From Ampullaceana balthica (taxonomy: Eukaryota > Mollusca > Gastropoda > Lymnaeidae), in contig CALYLW010000013.1 of assembly GCA_944989445.1 (NCBI GenBank), positions 1,695,066 through 1,759,065 on the forward strand: a stretch of DNA of 64,000 nt. Direction: 5' to 3'. Positions 1 through 11,084 of this stretch are shown here, one piece after another. The translations under genes and the position numbers were made by a program. A model generated the notes under the pieces. The model ran no database searches. It saw nothing but the letters and a program-made list of their open reading frames with translations, and had not been told where the DNA came from. Numbering within the stretch: the stretch's first letter is position 1; each line of letters starts with the position of its first letter.

Positions 1-905
1 AAGCTTGCCATAAATAAACAAAGGTTAATAAACCCAACCAACCCACAAAAACCATAACAACCCACGTGAGCCCAACCGACCCACATAAACCTTACCAACC
101 GACATGAACACTACCAACCCAGTGAACCCTACCAACCCACATAAACCTTACCAATCCACGTGAACCCTACCAACCCACGTGAACCCTACCAACCCACATA
201 ACCTTACCAACAAACATGAACCCTACCAACCCACGTGAACCCTACCAACCCACATACTTCTTACCAACTGACATGAATCCTACAAACCAACATGAACCCT
301 ACCAACCCAGTAATTCTTACCAACCGACATGAACCCTACCAACCCACGTGAACCCTACCAACGCACATAATTCTTACCAACCGACATGAACCCACCCAAC
401 CAACATGAACCCACCCAACCAACATGAACCCTACCAACCCAAGTAATTCTTACCAACCGACATGAACCCTACCAACCCACGTGAACCCTACCAACCCACA
501 TAATTCTTACCAACCGACATGAACCCTACCAACCAACATGAACCCTACCAACCCCACATAATTCTTACCAACCGACATGAACCCTACCAACCCACGTGAA
601 CCCTACCAACCCACATAATTCTTACCAACCGACATGAACCCTACCAACCCACATAATTCTTACCAACCGACATGAACCCTACCAACCAACATGAACACTA
701 CCAACCCACATAATTCTAACCAACCGACATGAACCCTACCAACCAACATGAACCCTACCAACCCACATAATTCTAACCAACCGACATGAACCTTACCAAC
801 CAACATGAACCCTACCAACCAACATGAACCCAACCAAACCACATAACCTTACCAACCAACGTGAACCCTACCAACCCACGTGAACCCAACCAACCCACAT
901 GAACC
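1..905. repeat. minisatellite, ~19-20 bp unit
   Basis: About 45 tandem copies of a unit like ACCAACCCACGTGAACCCT, with recurring variants (ACATGAACCCT, ACATAATTCTT) that alternate in blocks, which suggests a higher-order arrangement of two or three units. The array starts before the window edge. Open frames inside it on the minus strand are simple consequences of the repeat and not genes. Confidence 0.95.
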
Positions 906-3289
906 CTAAAAGCCCTTTTAAGACCATACAGAAGACATTTACAAAACAACATTAATCAATGTATTACATTATAACTCAGAAGGTAAAGGAAGCACAAAAG
1001 TTAACAAGGCCATAAGCACTGGGCCAGCTCGTAGTGGATTTAACGGTTCTTGTTCATGCAGAAAGTCGTGGAGCCTCATAGCAACGCAAAAACTCAAGCA
1101 AAAGGAAAGGTATGTTGTCGATTGTGCAACAAAAACACTTCATGCAGAACCGTATCGTCCAAACAGACACTAATTAGCACAGCGGTAACGACAGGTGGCC
1201 CTGAATATGTACAGAAAAAAACTGTCTGTCAGACAATGCAAGGGTCATAGTCATGGACGGAGCTGTCAACTTGAGAAAAACGAATGTTGTGTTGGTGCAA
1301 TCATCATTTAAATAATGGGATGACGTCCAAATGTAGAACTTAACGGGAAATTTGAAAGAAATACATCAAATTTTGGTGCGGCTTTGCAACTAAAATTAGT
1401 GTAATGGAAAAGTTTACTCCGTGCATTGAAGAGGTACACTGTAAAAAATCTTACCGTAAAAAAAACAGTTAAATCCTGTTTACTAGCTGCCATTAAGATA
1501 ACGCCTTTTAACGGTAACTTACCGCAGCGATAACTTATCGTTTTTGGCTTACCGTTATTTTACGACGGAATGTCGTAAACTCTTAGAATACCGTCAACGT
1601 TAAGTTAACGTTATTTTAAAAAAAAACGATAACCACACCCCTCCATTTTAGGGCAGCCCCCCACCCTCATTAATACAGCCCTTGTTTTAACATTAGCTAC
1701 AAATAAGCAATACAAACTGGACGCAAATAAATGAGATAAGTATTTTAAAAATTAATACATTTTTTATTAAGTCCATTCAGATCATAACAGTATCAAAAAT
1801 AATCTTTGTGTACATTCAAAGTCTGAGAGATCTCTTATTAGCCTTGAAACTTTTCTCCTAACGCCTTCTTCTGTTGCTTTTCATTTACTGGGTGTGCTGC
1901 TGCCATTTTCTTTTATCTTGCATCCACCTAATTGAAAAAGAAATGAATAACAGGTTTATTAAATTCTGTAACTAAAAATACATTTAAAGGAAAGCTTAAA
2001 ATGTAAAAACACACAATACATTGATAGCAGTTAGTGTTTTTAAAAATTACATGTTCAACCAGAGCATTTCAAAGCATCCAAGGTTGAATACAAAACCAGT
2101 CATTGTCATAAAAATGTGTAAATTAACAAAAAAGAAAAAAGAAAAAAATTAACAGCATTTCATAATTTAAAAAAATAAAAAATTTTAACAAATTTTTTAT
2201 ATATATACATGTTTTTAAATTTATATTTATATATATATTTTTTAAATTAAATACACAAAAGTTGAAGGTTTTCTTAAAATGGGCACGAAAAATTTGATAA
2301 ATTAAAAGTTATAACAAAACTTTAAAAAATATTTGTAAATAATGGGTGAAAAAACGTAGTTATTGCAGCTGCCAAGATAAAGCTGCTTCTCAAAAAACAG
2401 CTTTGCTATAAGTTTCTTGTAGGCTGAATAAAAGGGCACACATAGATGGGTTAATGAATACTAAACCTCCTTGGCTAAGATTTTAACAAAGCAGTATAAC
2501 AATAATAACATGACTAGAAGAAAACGATTTAGAAGACAAAGTAGAAAAAGACAACACAAAATTTAGTTTATTAACGTTTAAAGCCCCGTAGGGTTTTTGG
2601 TAAACTTCCGCCTCAGTCCCGTAAGGATTTCCCTTTAATTGCGATCAACTGGTTATGCAATTTAAAAAAAGTACGGAAAATGTATTTATATTATTATTAT
2701 CATACTGACTTCATCTTTTTGGATAAGAAAGGTTATTTTATGTATCCAAAAGACCGACTTGAGTTTAATACTAATTTTATCTGTAGTTTATATTTTTAAA
2801 ATGTAGACTCTAAAGCAAAATCACATCTTCCACAAAACAAAAAAATAATAATTTTATATTAAAAAAACAAAACAAAACAAAACACGCACAACTTCGCGAA
2901 TGGAGCGATAACACTAGCAATGGCAACCGTCGCCATTTCCGGAAGTCGACTAAAGCTTCTCTCACTAAATGAAGAATTTCTATTTTCTATGATCTCATTA
3001 CTAAAGAGAGTGCCATCGAGGCGCGCATTACCGCGCTTTGGGATTAGAGACAAGGCGCGCATTACCTCGATTTTGGGAATTTAAACGTTAAAATTATCTA
3101 TATAATCTGGAAAGAGCCTTTTCTAGTTAATCTTAGCATCTGCAACCATAAGGCGGAGAGGGACGCATACCAGATAGTTAAAAACTTGTTTATAGAGGGA
3201 ACATTAATTGTGGAAAAAAGAAAATTAAAATACTTCTGAAATGAAATTTCAAATACGTTTAATCACATATGAAAACATAAATTTCTAAC
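906..3289. other. AT-rich non-coding stretch
   Basis: Apart from the palindromic relic at about 1,433-1,640, I see no gene. The sequence is AT-rich with homopolymer runs and no frame with family resemblance. A short fragment near 1,369-1,405 matches the dispersed repeat seen twice at 17.6-17.8 kb (TTGGTGCGCTGCTTTCTAAA core), so some old transposon debris is present. Confidence 0.6.
1433..1640. repeat. degenerate palindromic repeat rich in ACCGTAA / AACGTTA
   Basis: Short inverted motifs recur: CACTGTAAAAAATCTTACCG, TAACGGTAACTTACCG, CGATAACTTATCG, TTAAGTTAACG. They resemble dispersed palindromic repeats built on ACTGTAAA/TTTACCGT words. It may be a relic of the same kind as the duplicated block at 8,968-9,213. 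No target duplication was found. Confidence 0.4.
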
Positions 3290-5621
3290 CTTTGCAAAAA
3301 CTCCAAAGTTGAGATTGCTTCTGTATCATATTTAATGTTGAATGTGTATTACGCACCGAAGATGCAACCAACAGCCTTTAGAAAATCACTCTCATCAGCA
3401 TGGATGACTACTTTGCCATCAATGGAAAGCATCCAGTCCTCAACTCCCATGACACTGTTACATAGAAACAAAATAACAATTTACTAGTGCAAAACATTAA
3501 AACCGTGTAAGTCTTACCCTAAGACAAGTGTATTCAAATGAAAGCAACTTTTCAAGTTTTATTTTTAAAAATTAATGTGAAAGCTTGAGCCATATTTAAA
3601 AAAATAAAGGAAACAACACAAAAAAAAGTGTTTAAATTCACTAAATATTTCACATACCCTTTAGAATTAGATAAGGTGTAGGGGGCAAAGATTTTTCTTC
3701 AATTTCCTTCACAGTGCTGGCAGGCTATAAAAAAATAAGATAAATAGTACAAATCAAATCATGGTACAACAAAAGCCAAAGTTTTTCTGTAATACACTCC
3801 CAAAGCACTTTTTGACTTGAAGATATTCACTTAACTTTCAATAAAACTTGTAACCCTATAAAATTAAGTAGAGTCATTGAGATGGGATAATAGAATATAT
3901 TATAATTTAAGATATAGAAATTACTCAAACCTCAATTTTACTGATATGTAGGACAAAGAATAATACATAAAAAATTTTTTTACCTATGAAACATATTAAC
4001 CTTAGAATAACAAGGTTCTATGTAAACTTTTGGTCAAACCAAGATATTGAAGTTTGAAAATTTGATATTATGTAGGGCCATATAGAATTAGAACCTTCAG
4101 TTATTCTAAGGTGGCGATATGTAAGCAAAATCTAAATTAACAAACAAGATGCTATTTCCACTTATTTTACTTATGATTTAAAACAAAAATATTGTAGCAC
4201 TCTTGAGTAAAATCAGAATACACTCTCACATGTTAAATAAGTTTAATTATGACATAATTATTAATCACAAAAATAAGCTTTCAAAATAAAATCAACTTAC
4301 CATTTCAATATGAAGTCCGAATATTGAACACTTTATCTTGGTATTATATCCACCGTGACATTGTACGCCTTGACTAATCTGTAATCAAAGACCACCTTAT
4401 TTCTCTATTATCTGAAATGGCAAGTGAAAAAAAAAGAACTTTATGATTAAAACAAATCTGATAACTGCACAGCTAGTAAGAGATCTAAATGCTCTGATTG
4501 ATTTTTAGTCTTAGCCAATATACAAATTATATATTATCTAGTTTTGACAAAATTAGGGTGACAATAATCTTAACCAACACCTTAATAATAATAAATAAAT
4601 TAAATGTTAAATCTCTAACTAACGTTTAAATGTACACATGGTTTAAATATCTCAACTGGATTTAGAACAAAAAAATATTACCATGATTTATAAACTGATA
4701 AATTTTGTTCAGACTGATACTTATTTATAATATAACTTAAAATCAGCAAAACATTCAATTTGAAAACATCCAAATTTAACACATTTCTTGACAGGCCTTT
4801 AAGTGGTTATCCATCTTTTTATTGTATGCAATGGTCATTCTGTTATCAAAGACCTCCCCTTTTCTTATTGTAAAAGACAGAACCTGAAATTTCAAGTAAA
4901 AATAATTAACTAAATGATTACAAATAACAATTTTCCTTTTGTTACAGAAATGTGTATACATGTGTAACATAACTACATACCTATTAAAAATTAAGAAAAT
5001 TTAAACAGTTTTTAATATAATTAGACTACATCTACTTAATTCTGTATAATAATTTTAAAGGACATGAAAAATATTCTGCATATAAATATTTATATGCCAT
5101 ACACTGACTTTAAAGTTGACAAATGATAAATTCTCATAACTTTTTCTAGACTCATACTTTCATTACTGTTTAATTTAAAATGCATTAATACTTACATATC
5201 GGTAGTGGTAATGCTAAAGCATATACTTTGCCAAGACTTGTATTGTGCAGTTAGTTAGTTTAACCTAGACTCTCCCTGTTTCATGTGATCTTTACCTGAA
5301 ACCAAGTTTTTTTGAAAACATGTCATAGATGTCAGGAAGAGTCCTAACTCACATAAACTTAAAGCAGCAAAATAATGTAATAAACTTGTGGCATATGTAA
5401 TAAATTAAATTTTAAAGGATAACTATTTTAAAATGGATGCTTGGACTGTGATTAGGACTTACAGATTTATTAAAGATCTCATGAATATTCTATAGCATCT
5501 TATGCTTCTTTTTACCTGATCCCCATCGGATTTACAACTTCAAAAGAATCTTGGTAAAGAATTAGCCAAAAAACATTTTCCTTATTAAAAACGGGATTTG
5601 ATGTATACAATTTGTCATCCA
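3290..5621 (-). pseudogene. decayed gene of an unnamed widespread animal family (motifs LYQDSFEVVNPMG and TLEFLQR)
   Basis: Several minus-strand exon-like blocks have GT/AG borders. Block a, 5,516-5,621, ends in a phase-2 donor and reads ...VFWLILYQDSFEVVNPMGIR. Block b, 4,301-4,378, 26 codons, has a GTAAGT donor. Block c, 3,658-3,724, joins b in phase 0 and carries LPPTPYLILK. Block d, 3,290-3,443, carries DWMLSIDGKVVI, then IFGA, an in-frame TAA (3,349-3,351), then YTFNIKYDTEAISTLEFLQ and a donor. From memory, many uncharacterised fish, cnidarian and mollusc proteins share the LYxDxFEVVNPxG and FNIxYxxxxxxTLEFLQR patterns, with Tyr where this copy has TAA. The function of the family is unknown to me. 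The best-looking acceptor for block d (3,455/3,454) leaves the frame off by one; an alternative at 3,444/3,443 restores it. The stop and the frame problem argue for a pseudogene. Blocks between a and b are missing or unrecognised. Confidence 0.6.
4776..4883 (-). pseudogene. duplicated exon-like block of the same locus
   Basis: Follows a TTTCAG acceptor and reads 35 codons (VLSFTIRKGEVFDNRMTIAY then NKKMDN...) to a TAA. Its DNA aligns with 4,315-4,425 of the same strand: the GAGGTCTTTGATAACAGA stretch here matches GTGGTCTTTGATTACAGA there, and in that shared frame the peptides VFDNRMTIAYN and VFDYRLVKAYN correspond. This indicates a local duplication of about 95 bp including the acceptor. Whether either copy was ever spliced into the neighbouring decayed gene is not clear. 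Confidence 0.4.
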
Positions 5622-7138
5622 CTAAATCTTAAACACACAATTTACAAATTGTTTGTAAAAGGAATTGCTATGGACATTTTAAAAAACTTGAATATTTGTA
5701 TATCTTAGTCTACCAATACCTTACTACAATATTAATTCTATCTAGTGGTCTTCTATTTATCAACACTAAATGAATACTGAGATAATTATGGGCTTATGAA
5801 CACAGTGCGTTCTATTATAGCTAAAATATGTTAGGCCACTTCTCACCCTCTCTGTCAACTCAAAAGCCAATACTTAATTATTTTTAATACTCTATTGGGA
5901 ATATTTTTGAAACTATAATGGCAGAAATTATTCTCTAAAGTACCGCCATGGGCTTTGTAAATATTTAAAATCTTATAGGCCTATGGTGCATTGCACATCA
6001 CGCAAATTAAACATGCCTCGAACTAGACCCCTTTACCTAGAGGTCTTGCCAAATATTTAAGGTATATTGCACACCACGCAAATTTAATATTTAAATTTCA
6101 TGAACTCTTCTACTCTGCTTGTAGACCGTCAAAGATTTATATTATTTTCATAAATAATACTAACGAAGTAATTATTCGCACGGTTTTGGCGTCTTATTAA
6201 ATGAAAGTACTTTAACTTATAAGTTTTAAATTATTTTCTTCTTTTTAGTCCGCTAATAAAAACGTGGTTTTTAAAAATCTTTTTTTTACTTCTATTTATT
6301 TTATTATTTTTAGTCCACTTATAACAACCTGGTTTTTAAAAATATTTTTTAACTCTATTTATTTTACCAAACACCTCACAAGCGCCCGCCCAACATTTTA
6401 AAAACATTGTGATGTGGTCACGGGGTGAACTCATGGACGTCAACAAAAGCAGACGGTACAGATTCTTATATATAGACTATAGATAAACTAAAAAGGTCAA
6501 TAATTTAATAACGGTACATTCGATCGATCTGAAATTTTAATATAATGCATTGTCGTCCAAGATCTATCTGTGGTAAAATTGTCAGATCTCTGGGACCATC
6601 AAAAGTGGTTCAATTTTACGTTGGCAGATTTGAAAAAAACTTGGACAAACCAACAAACCAACAATGCCACAGGAACGAAAGCGAGTTAATAAAAGGTTGC
6701 TTAAAAAAACAAAACATGTATACATCGAAACAATGTTTCAAATATATTGAATAAAAATAAACAAATTTAGTATAATATTAAAGAAAACGTATTTATTTTC
6801 TAGTAAATATTTAATATTTACTTATAAACATTTAAATTAGAAACATGTTGCAATTTTTTGTTTAAATAAAACTAATTCAATGTAAGGAATGGATAATGAA
6901 TAACAAATTGTCTGTTAGTTTTACTGTTCCAATATAAAATATATATATATAAATTAAAGCTTTTAAATTTAAAAAATATAAATGATTATTAAATATTTTT
7001 TTAAAATATTTTTAAAATTAAATTTTATTATTATTATTATTATCTTATTATTATTTTTTAAACTTGAAATCTTACCTGGAGTGTTCTTAATTACTTTCAA
7101 TTCAAACATTTTATTGCGATAGAATACAATAATAATAA
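5622..7138. other. AT-rich stretch with one dispersed repeat
   Basis: No gene is recognised. The middle part (6,197-6,580) is a copy of dispersed repeat family B (listed separately). The remainder is AT-rich with (TA)n and (TTA)n runs near 6,930-7,060. Confidence 0.6.
6197..6580 (+). repeat. dispersed repeat family B, copy 1
   Basis: About 380 bp alignable with 20,285-20,665. Shared landmarks are AAATTATTTTCTTC, AACCTGG/ACGTGG before TTTTTAAAAA, CACCTCACAAGCGCCCGCCC, GTGATGTGG.TCACGGGGT, CATTCGATCGATCTGAAATT and CCAAGATCTATCTGTGGTAA. Both copies end at the same place. The second copy runs directly into a CR1-like element, so family B may be the 5' untranslated part of that element or an independent repeat. 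Confidence 0.7.
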
Positions 7139-7146
7139 AAATATTT

Positions 7147-7955
7147 TAGGGCTGTTAACGATTAATTAAAATTTAATCGTTATATTTTTAAAAATTAACG
7201 ATTAATTAATCGTTAATTTCGATTAAAGCCAAAAAAATTAAAATTTATGATGTCATAAGTAACTCCTATTAAACGTTCTCGCTGAAAATCTAAATAACAC
7301 TAGAATGTCTCCTTTATTACTTTATATGTCATCTTTTCACCAACTACACAAAAAGACAAGTATGTTGGCATTATTTGATTCAAGTGATTAGTGGGTCTAA
7401 TTGACAATATAACCAGCCGATCTGGACAATCCTTCACTTGGAACTGGAGTAACTGGTATGCACAAACCGGTATTGGCAAGGAATTGCATTATCGGATATC
7501 GGTGTTCATTAAGTTTCCACCATTATAGAGGGTTAATGGACTCGGGAAGTTTCATCTCCATTTTGTAATGCAGTAATTCATCAGAAGAGCTGTGGTCATT
7601 TTCTGTCTATGAGTCAGACTCCATTACTGCCATTAGCTTAATAGGCTTTTCATTTGGTTTGATAAGTAGGCGAAGAGTTAGAACCATGGTAGGCAAGCTT
7701 TATCAACATTTTGAACATTCCCGTCAGTCAATAGTTTAAAACCAAAATGTTCATGTAATCGTCAGGACATTTATAATTTATCAGCCGTTATTTTTTTAAA
7801 TATTTTTTAAAATTTTTTATTTAAAAATTATTTTTTTTACTTTTTGACTTCCAATAATTCGTAAGTGATGGGTCGACTAATCATTAAAAAATAATTTTAT
7901 CGTTAACATTTTTAACGATTAATCAAGAAATTAATCGTTAATTTCCGAAGCCCTA
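7147..7955 (-). mobile_element. hAT DNA transposon remnant, 809 bp, with 8-bp target duplication
   Basis: Both ends are visible: the left end starts TAGGGCTGTTAACGATTAAT and the right end is its imperfect inverted match ending ...CGAAGCCCTA. Exact 8-bp direct repeats AAATATTT flank it (7,139-7,146 and 7,956-7,963), the size typical of hAT insertions. Subterminal segments carry repeated AACGATTAAT/ATTAATCGTT words on both sides, common in hAT ends. The interior holds a transposase C-terminal relic on the minus strand. Too short and broken to be autonomous. Confidence 0.85.
7397..7610 (-). pseudogene. hAT transposase C-terminal dimerisation region, broken
   Basis: Minus-strand translation gives SSSDELLHYKMEMKLPESIN, PL, a stop (7,523-7,525), then WWKLNEHRYPIMQFLANTGL followed by CIPVTPVPSEGLSRSAGYIV. 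This matches the conserved hAT C-terminal pattern (NPLxWWKxNExRYP ... LCIPxTSVPSERVFSxAGxIV). The catalytic upstream part is absent, so this is a relic inside the internally deleted hAT copy. Confidence 0.85.
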
Positions 7956-7963
7956 AAATATTT

Positions 7964-9570
7964 ATATTGAATAGCTTAAATAAGAAAAACAAAACTTCAT
8001 TAATTAATCATTATGGGTTCCCGGGCCAAAACGTTTCAACATTTTAAATTTAAAACCCCTACAGGCCTTGTAGCATACAGTATAGATTTTAGTCTGAATC
8101 ATGCCTAATGTTTATATATAATATTATTATGTCAGAACTCGATAATTTGTGGGAAAAAATGTGTCTCTTCCCAAGTGAAATAATTAATACTGATTTTTAA
8201 ATTGAGCTAGATTACCTGTCACGCATTGCAGTAATGGAAGAAGAAAAAGTTATTCAAAGAAAACTTGAAGTAATTTTTAAATTTTAAAATAAAATACTAT
8301 ACACCTTTACTTTGCGAGAGTCTAGGCTTACTCAACAGCTTTCCAAAATTTCATTGCGATCGGGTGAATAAAATAACATTTTTTTTAGCTTACATAAGAA
8401 AAGAAAACACATTAAGGTTCACCGGCCAAATTAGTGCAAGTATAATTTAAAACCCTTATAAGGCTAATCATATTTTGAAGGAAATCTATTATTTATTAAA
8501 AATTATTTATACTATTTAATACGAAAGCTGTAATTATATTTAAAATCGTGATATTAGTAATAGTATATTACTAATAAATACAAAGGCATATTATTTCGTA
8601 AGGACCAAAGAAAAAAAATATAGAATTAAATGTAAGTTAAGACTAGACTGCTAATACTAATACTAGGACTAGAGTTTACGACTATCGAACAACCACTCTT
8701 TACTACGTTTTTTAATAACTTACTTTCGTTCCTTTTTGTCTGTTTGTCTGTCCGTAAAATATTTGTAAATATCTCATATAAAAGAAAAAACGCCACTTTG
8801 GGCACCTGGCCAAAATATTTGTCACTGTCCTTCACGGCAGTAAACTCAATAACCTCCAAAATTTTTATGTCTATCGGATAATATAATGTTTAGTTACCCA
8901 TAAAACGTCTTGCATTCATTTATTTATATACTGTATTGAAAATATTTATAGACGAACATTGATTACTCTTCATTACTGTTAAAAAAGGGAAAACAGTGAA
9001 AAGTAGTCATTTACAACCATTTAGCGTTAAATAACAGTGTTTAAAAACATTGTATTTTTTACAGTATAAATTAATACCGGATTATATTGTAAATGAACTT
9101 AAATTACATTACCTTACTGTTTTTAAAAAAAAACAGTAAAAAAATCTTCATTTACAGCAGTTTAGTGTATAATAACTGTGTAAACGTGTTAGAAAACATT
9201 GCATTTATTACAGTGTAGGGTCTTGTAAGGCGTGACACGTGACTTTATATCTGATTGGAATGTGCTTCAGTCCCCGAGGACTTTCAAATAAATCATTTTA
9301 TATTTGGATAATGAATGGTCATCCTTAGATGAGCTTCGGTGGATTAAATGTTAGTAGTGGAGCATTCTGTGGAGTTTGACATTTGGTGTTGTTTATGATC
9401 TTTTAAGTTATTGTATCAACAAACAACTGTGAAAGGACCTGTTAAAACTGAAGTGATCGGGTTCTGCCCCACCCCAACACCACGTTGTAGTTCTTCCAGA
9501 ACTTTCGTCCACGAGGAACTCAAAGCACTAACGCGGTGGTGTGTGGGTGGGGGGAGGGGTTGGTCAAGTT
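7964..9570. other. AT-rich region with degenerate repeats
   Basis: No gene recognised. Two similar segments (about 7,990-8,065 and 8,390-8,465) share a GGTTCxCxGGCCAAA...TTTAAAACCC pattern, suggesting an old duplicated repeat. Near 8,720-8,830 a TTTGTCTGTTTGTCTGTCCG stretch and a GGCACCTGGCCAAAATATTT motif look like other degenerate dispersed repeats. The tandem pair at 8,968-9,213 is listed separately. The 3' UTR of the NIDO gene probably ends near 9,555. Confidence 0.5.
8968..9213. repeat. diverged tandem pair, ~100 bp per copy, ending TTACAGTG
   Basis: Copy 1 (about 8,968-9,065) and copy 2 (about 9,113-9,213) share TTACTGTT...AAACAGTxAAAA, CATTTACAxCxxTTTAG, AATAACxGTGT, AAAACATTG and a terminal TTACAGT. 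Each copy begins and ends with complementary TTACTGT/ACAGTA words, so the unit is partly palindromic, like a small foldback or terminal-repeat element. Confidence 0.6.
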
Positions 9571-9576
9571 TTTATT
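9571..9576 (-). terminator. candidate poly(A) signal AATAAA
   Basis: AATAAA on the minus strand, about 158 bp downstream of the stop codon of the NIDO gene (stop at 9,734-9,736). It is the first good match in that direction. Given the AT-rich context the match alone is weak. Confidence 0.4.
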
Positions 9577-9733
9577 TAAGTTTTTCCCCATATATACTAT
9601 GGTCAACGATAGCGTCATTTAGGCCAAGACTTGAGAGTCCACTAAATTTTGTCACATAAAAAATTTGTGTTTGCCTTAAATTTGTCTGGTATATAAACAT
9701 TAAAATGTGACAAGACGGTCAAGACGTAACGTG

Positions 9734-10418
9734 TTAAAATATATAGTGAGCAGATTTTGAAGAAATCAATGTATTATTACTCGAGATTCCTAAAAGTGTC
9801 GCTGAATTTGTAGACAAAAAAGGTGCATTACTCGAAGATGTCAAATCTGTAGATGAAATTGTAATCAAAGATGGTGCATTACTTGTAGGTGTTATTTCTG
9901 TTGATGAAAGTGTAGACAAAGATGGTGCATTACTCGTAGATGTCAAATCTGGTGATGAAATTGTAGACAAAAATCGTGCATTACTTGAAGATGTCAAAGG
10001 TGTAACAGAATTTGTCGACAAAACTGTAGTTTTACTTGAGGAGTTCAAAGGTGGTGATGAACTTGTAGACATAAATGTTGTATTACTGGAGATTGCCAAT
10101 GTTGTTTCTGATGTCTTAAGATTACCTGAAGTTGTAGTTTTAGTGGAAGCTGTGCTGCTCAATGAAGATGTTGCTGACGTAGCAGTTTCTGTTGAAGATG
10201 TTGCTGACGTACTAGTTTGTGTTGAAGATGTTGCTGACGTACTAGTTTCTGTTGAAGATGTTGCTGACGTACTAGTTTGTGTTGAAGATGTTGCTGACGT
10301 ACTAGTTTGTGTTGAAGATGTTGCTGACGTACTAGTTTGTGCTGAAGATGTTGCTGACGTACTAGTTTGTGTTGAAGATGTCGCAGGGACCGTGAGGTTA
10401 GCTGGCGTAACGTCGACT
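9734..10418 (-). CDS. NIDO gene exon 7 (last): Ser/Thr-rich mucin-like tail
   Basis: Follows a strong acceptor (TCTCTTTACTTAACAG); its first base completes the Arg codon split with exon 6, giving ...VYAF-R-VDVTPANLTVPATSS. The first third is about seven copies of a 10-residue unit ATSSTQTSTS (30-bp DNA repeat), followed by longer degenerate units of about 20-22 residues with TSSSNAPxLST. The exon is almost wholly Ser, Thr, Ala and Asn, as expected for a dense O-glycosylation region with some N-glycosylation sites. It ends in TAA at 9,734-9,736. No transmembrane segment, AMOP or VWD domain follows before the stop, so this isoform would be secreted if a signal peptide exists upstream. An internal donor leading to further exons cannot be excluded. 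Confidence 0.75.
10165..10390 (-). repeat. 30-bp coding minisatellite in the mucin exon
   Basis: About seven near-identical 30-bp copies encoding a 10-residue ATSSTQTSTS unit. The length is a multiple of three, so copy number can change without breaking the frame. The opposite strand also stays open (repeated EDVADVLV), which is a shadow. Confidence 0.9.
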
Positions 10419-10536
10419 CTGTTAAGTAAAGAGAGATAATGCTTCAATTTGTGTGACTCGCTATCTGTATTTTAGGTAATTTTATGTTTTAAAAAAAGGA
10501 TTTGAATGTTAAAATGAAACACCTGTTGTGACATAC

Positions 10537-10655
10537 CTAAAGGCATAAACGCTTGACTGGTTGACGTTACTGTCCGTGACAATGTCAAAAAGTCCTGGTT
10601 TATAAGACAGAGGGAGTCTGACGCTTGATGCGGAGTCACCTTTGTGAAAACTTAC
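10537..10655 (-). CDS. NIDO gene exon 6: end of the NIDO domain
   Basis: Acceptor TGTCCTCTCAG, donor TTTAG|GTATGT. Enters in phase 0 from exon 5 and leaves in phase 2. The 39 codons read VSFHKGDSASSVRLPLSYKP then GLFDIVTDSNVNQSSVYAF, matching the end of NIDO domains (VGFxxGDxxxxxxLPGS...LxxTSNVxxPGxWxFRVD). The phase-2 split codon plus exon 7 restores the expected FRVD. Confidence 0.88.
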
Positions 10656-10875
10656 CTGAGAGGACATTAAGATAATGATACTTGTAGGTGATCGTAATCA
10701 TAGGTCTTAATACTTGTAGATAATAATGCTTAAAGATGATAATACTTTCAGATGATTATAATCATAGATCATAATTCTTGTAGGGGATAATACTTATAGA
10801 TGTTAATACTTGTAAATAATAATAATTTTAGATGATAATAGCAGTAAATGATAATAATCAATTCAAGTTGAATAC

Positions 10876-11031
10876 CTCAGTTTTAATGGCACCCTCTGGA
10901 AAATCATCGATTGTACCATAATCAGCGTAAAACTGCAGATTATCTGAGAACACCCACTCAACTTTGATGTAATGAAATAAAACTAAACTCTTGACTCCGT
11001 CTGACGCCAGCACAGCCTGGAAACTGTCAAC
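10876..11031 (-). CDS. NIDO gene exon 5: NIDO domain
   Basis: Acceptor TTTATCACAG, donor CTGAG|GTATT. 52 codons in phase 0: VDSFQAVLASDGVKSLVLFH, then YIKVEWVF and an AIKTE end. The NxFQxVLxxDGxxSxxxxxY pattern is the most conserved core of NIDO domains. A non-LTR retrotransposon tail lies only about 55 bp upstream of the acceptor, inside the 15.1-kb intron 4. Confidence 0.9.
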
Positions 11032-11084
11032 CTGTGATAAAAAGGAATATTTAAAGGTAAAAAAGAAATATTTTGAACTTTTAA

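Noticed and set aside
1050..1250. Open frame of 66 codons, Cys/Lys-rich
   Set aside because: No resemblance to a family, no splice or promoter context; length expected by chance.
2859..3062. Minus-strand open frame of 67 codons
   Set aside because: No family match, hydrophobic end produced by a poly-A/C run; chance frame.
10143..10439. Plus-strand open frame of 98 codons (repeated EDVADVLV)
   Set aside because: It is the complement of the in-frame Ser/Thr repeat exon, which has splice sites and domain context on the minus strand.
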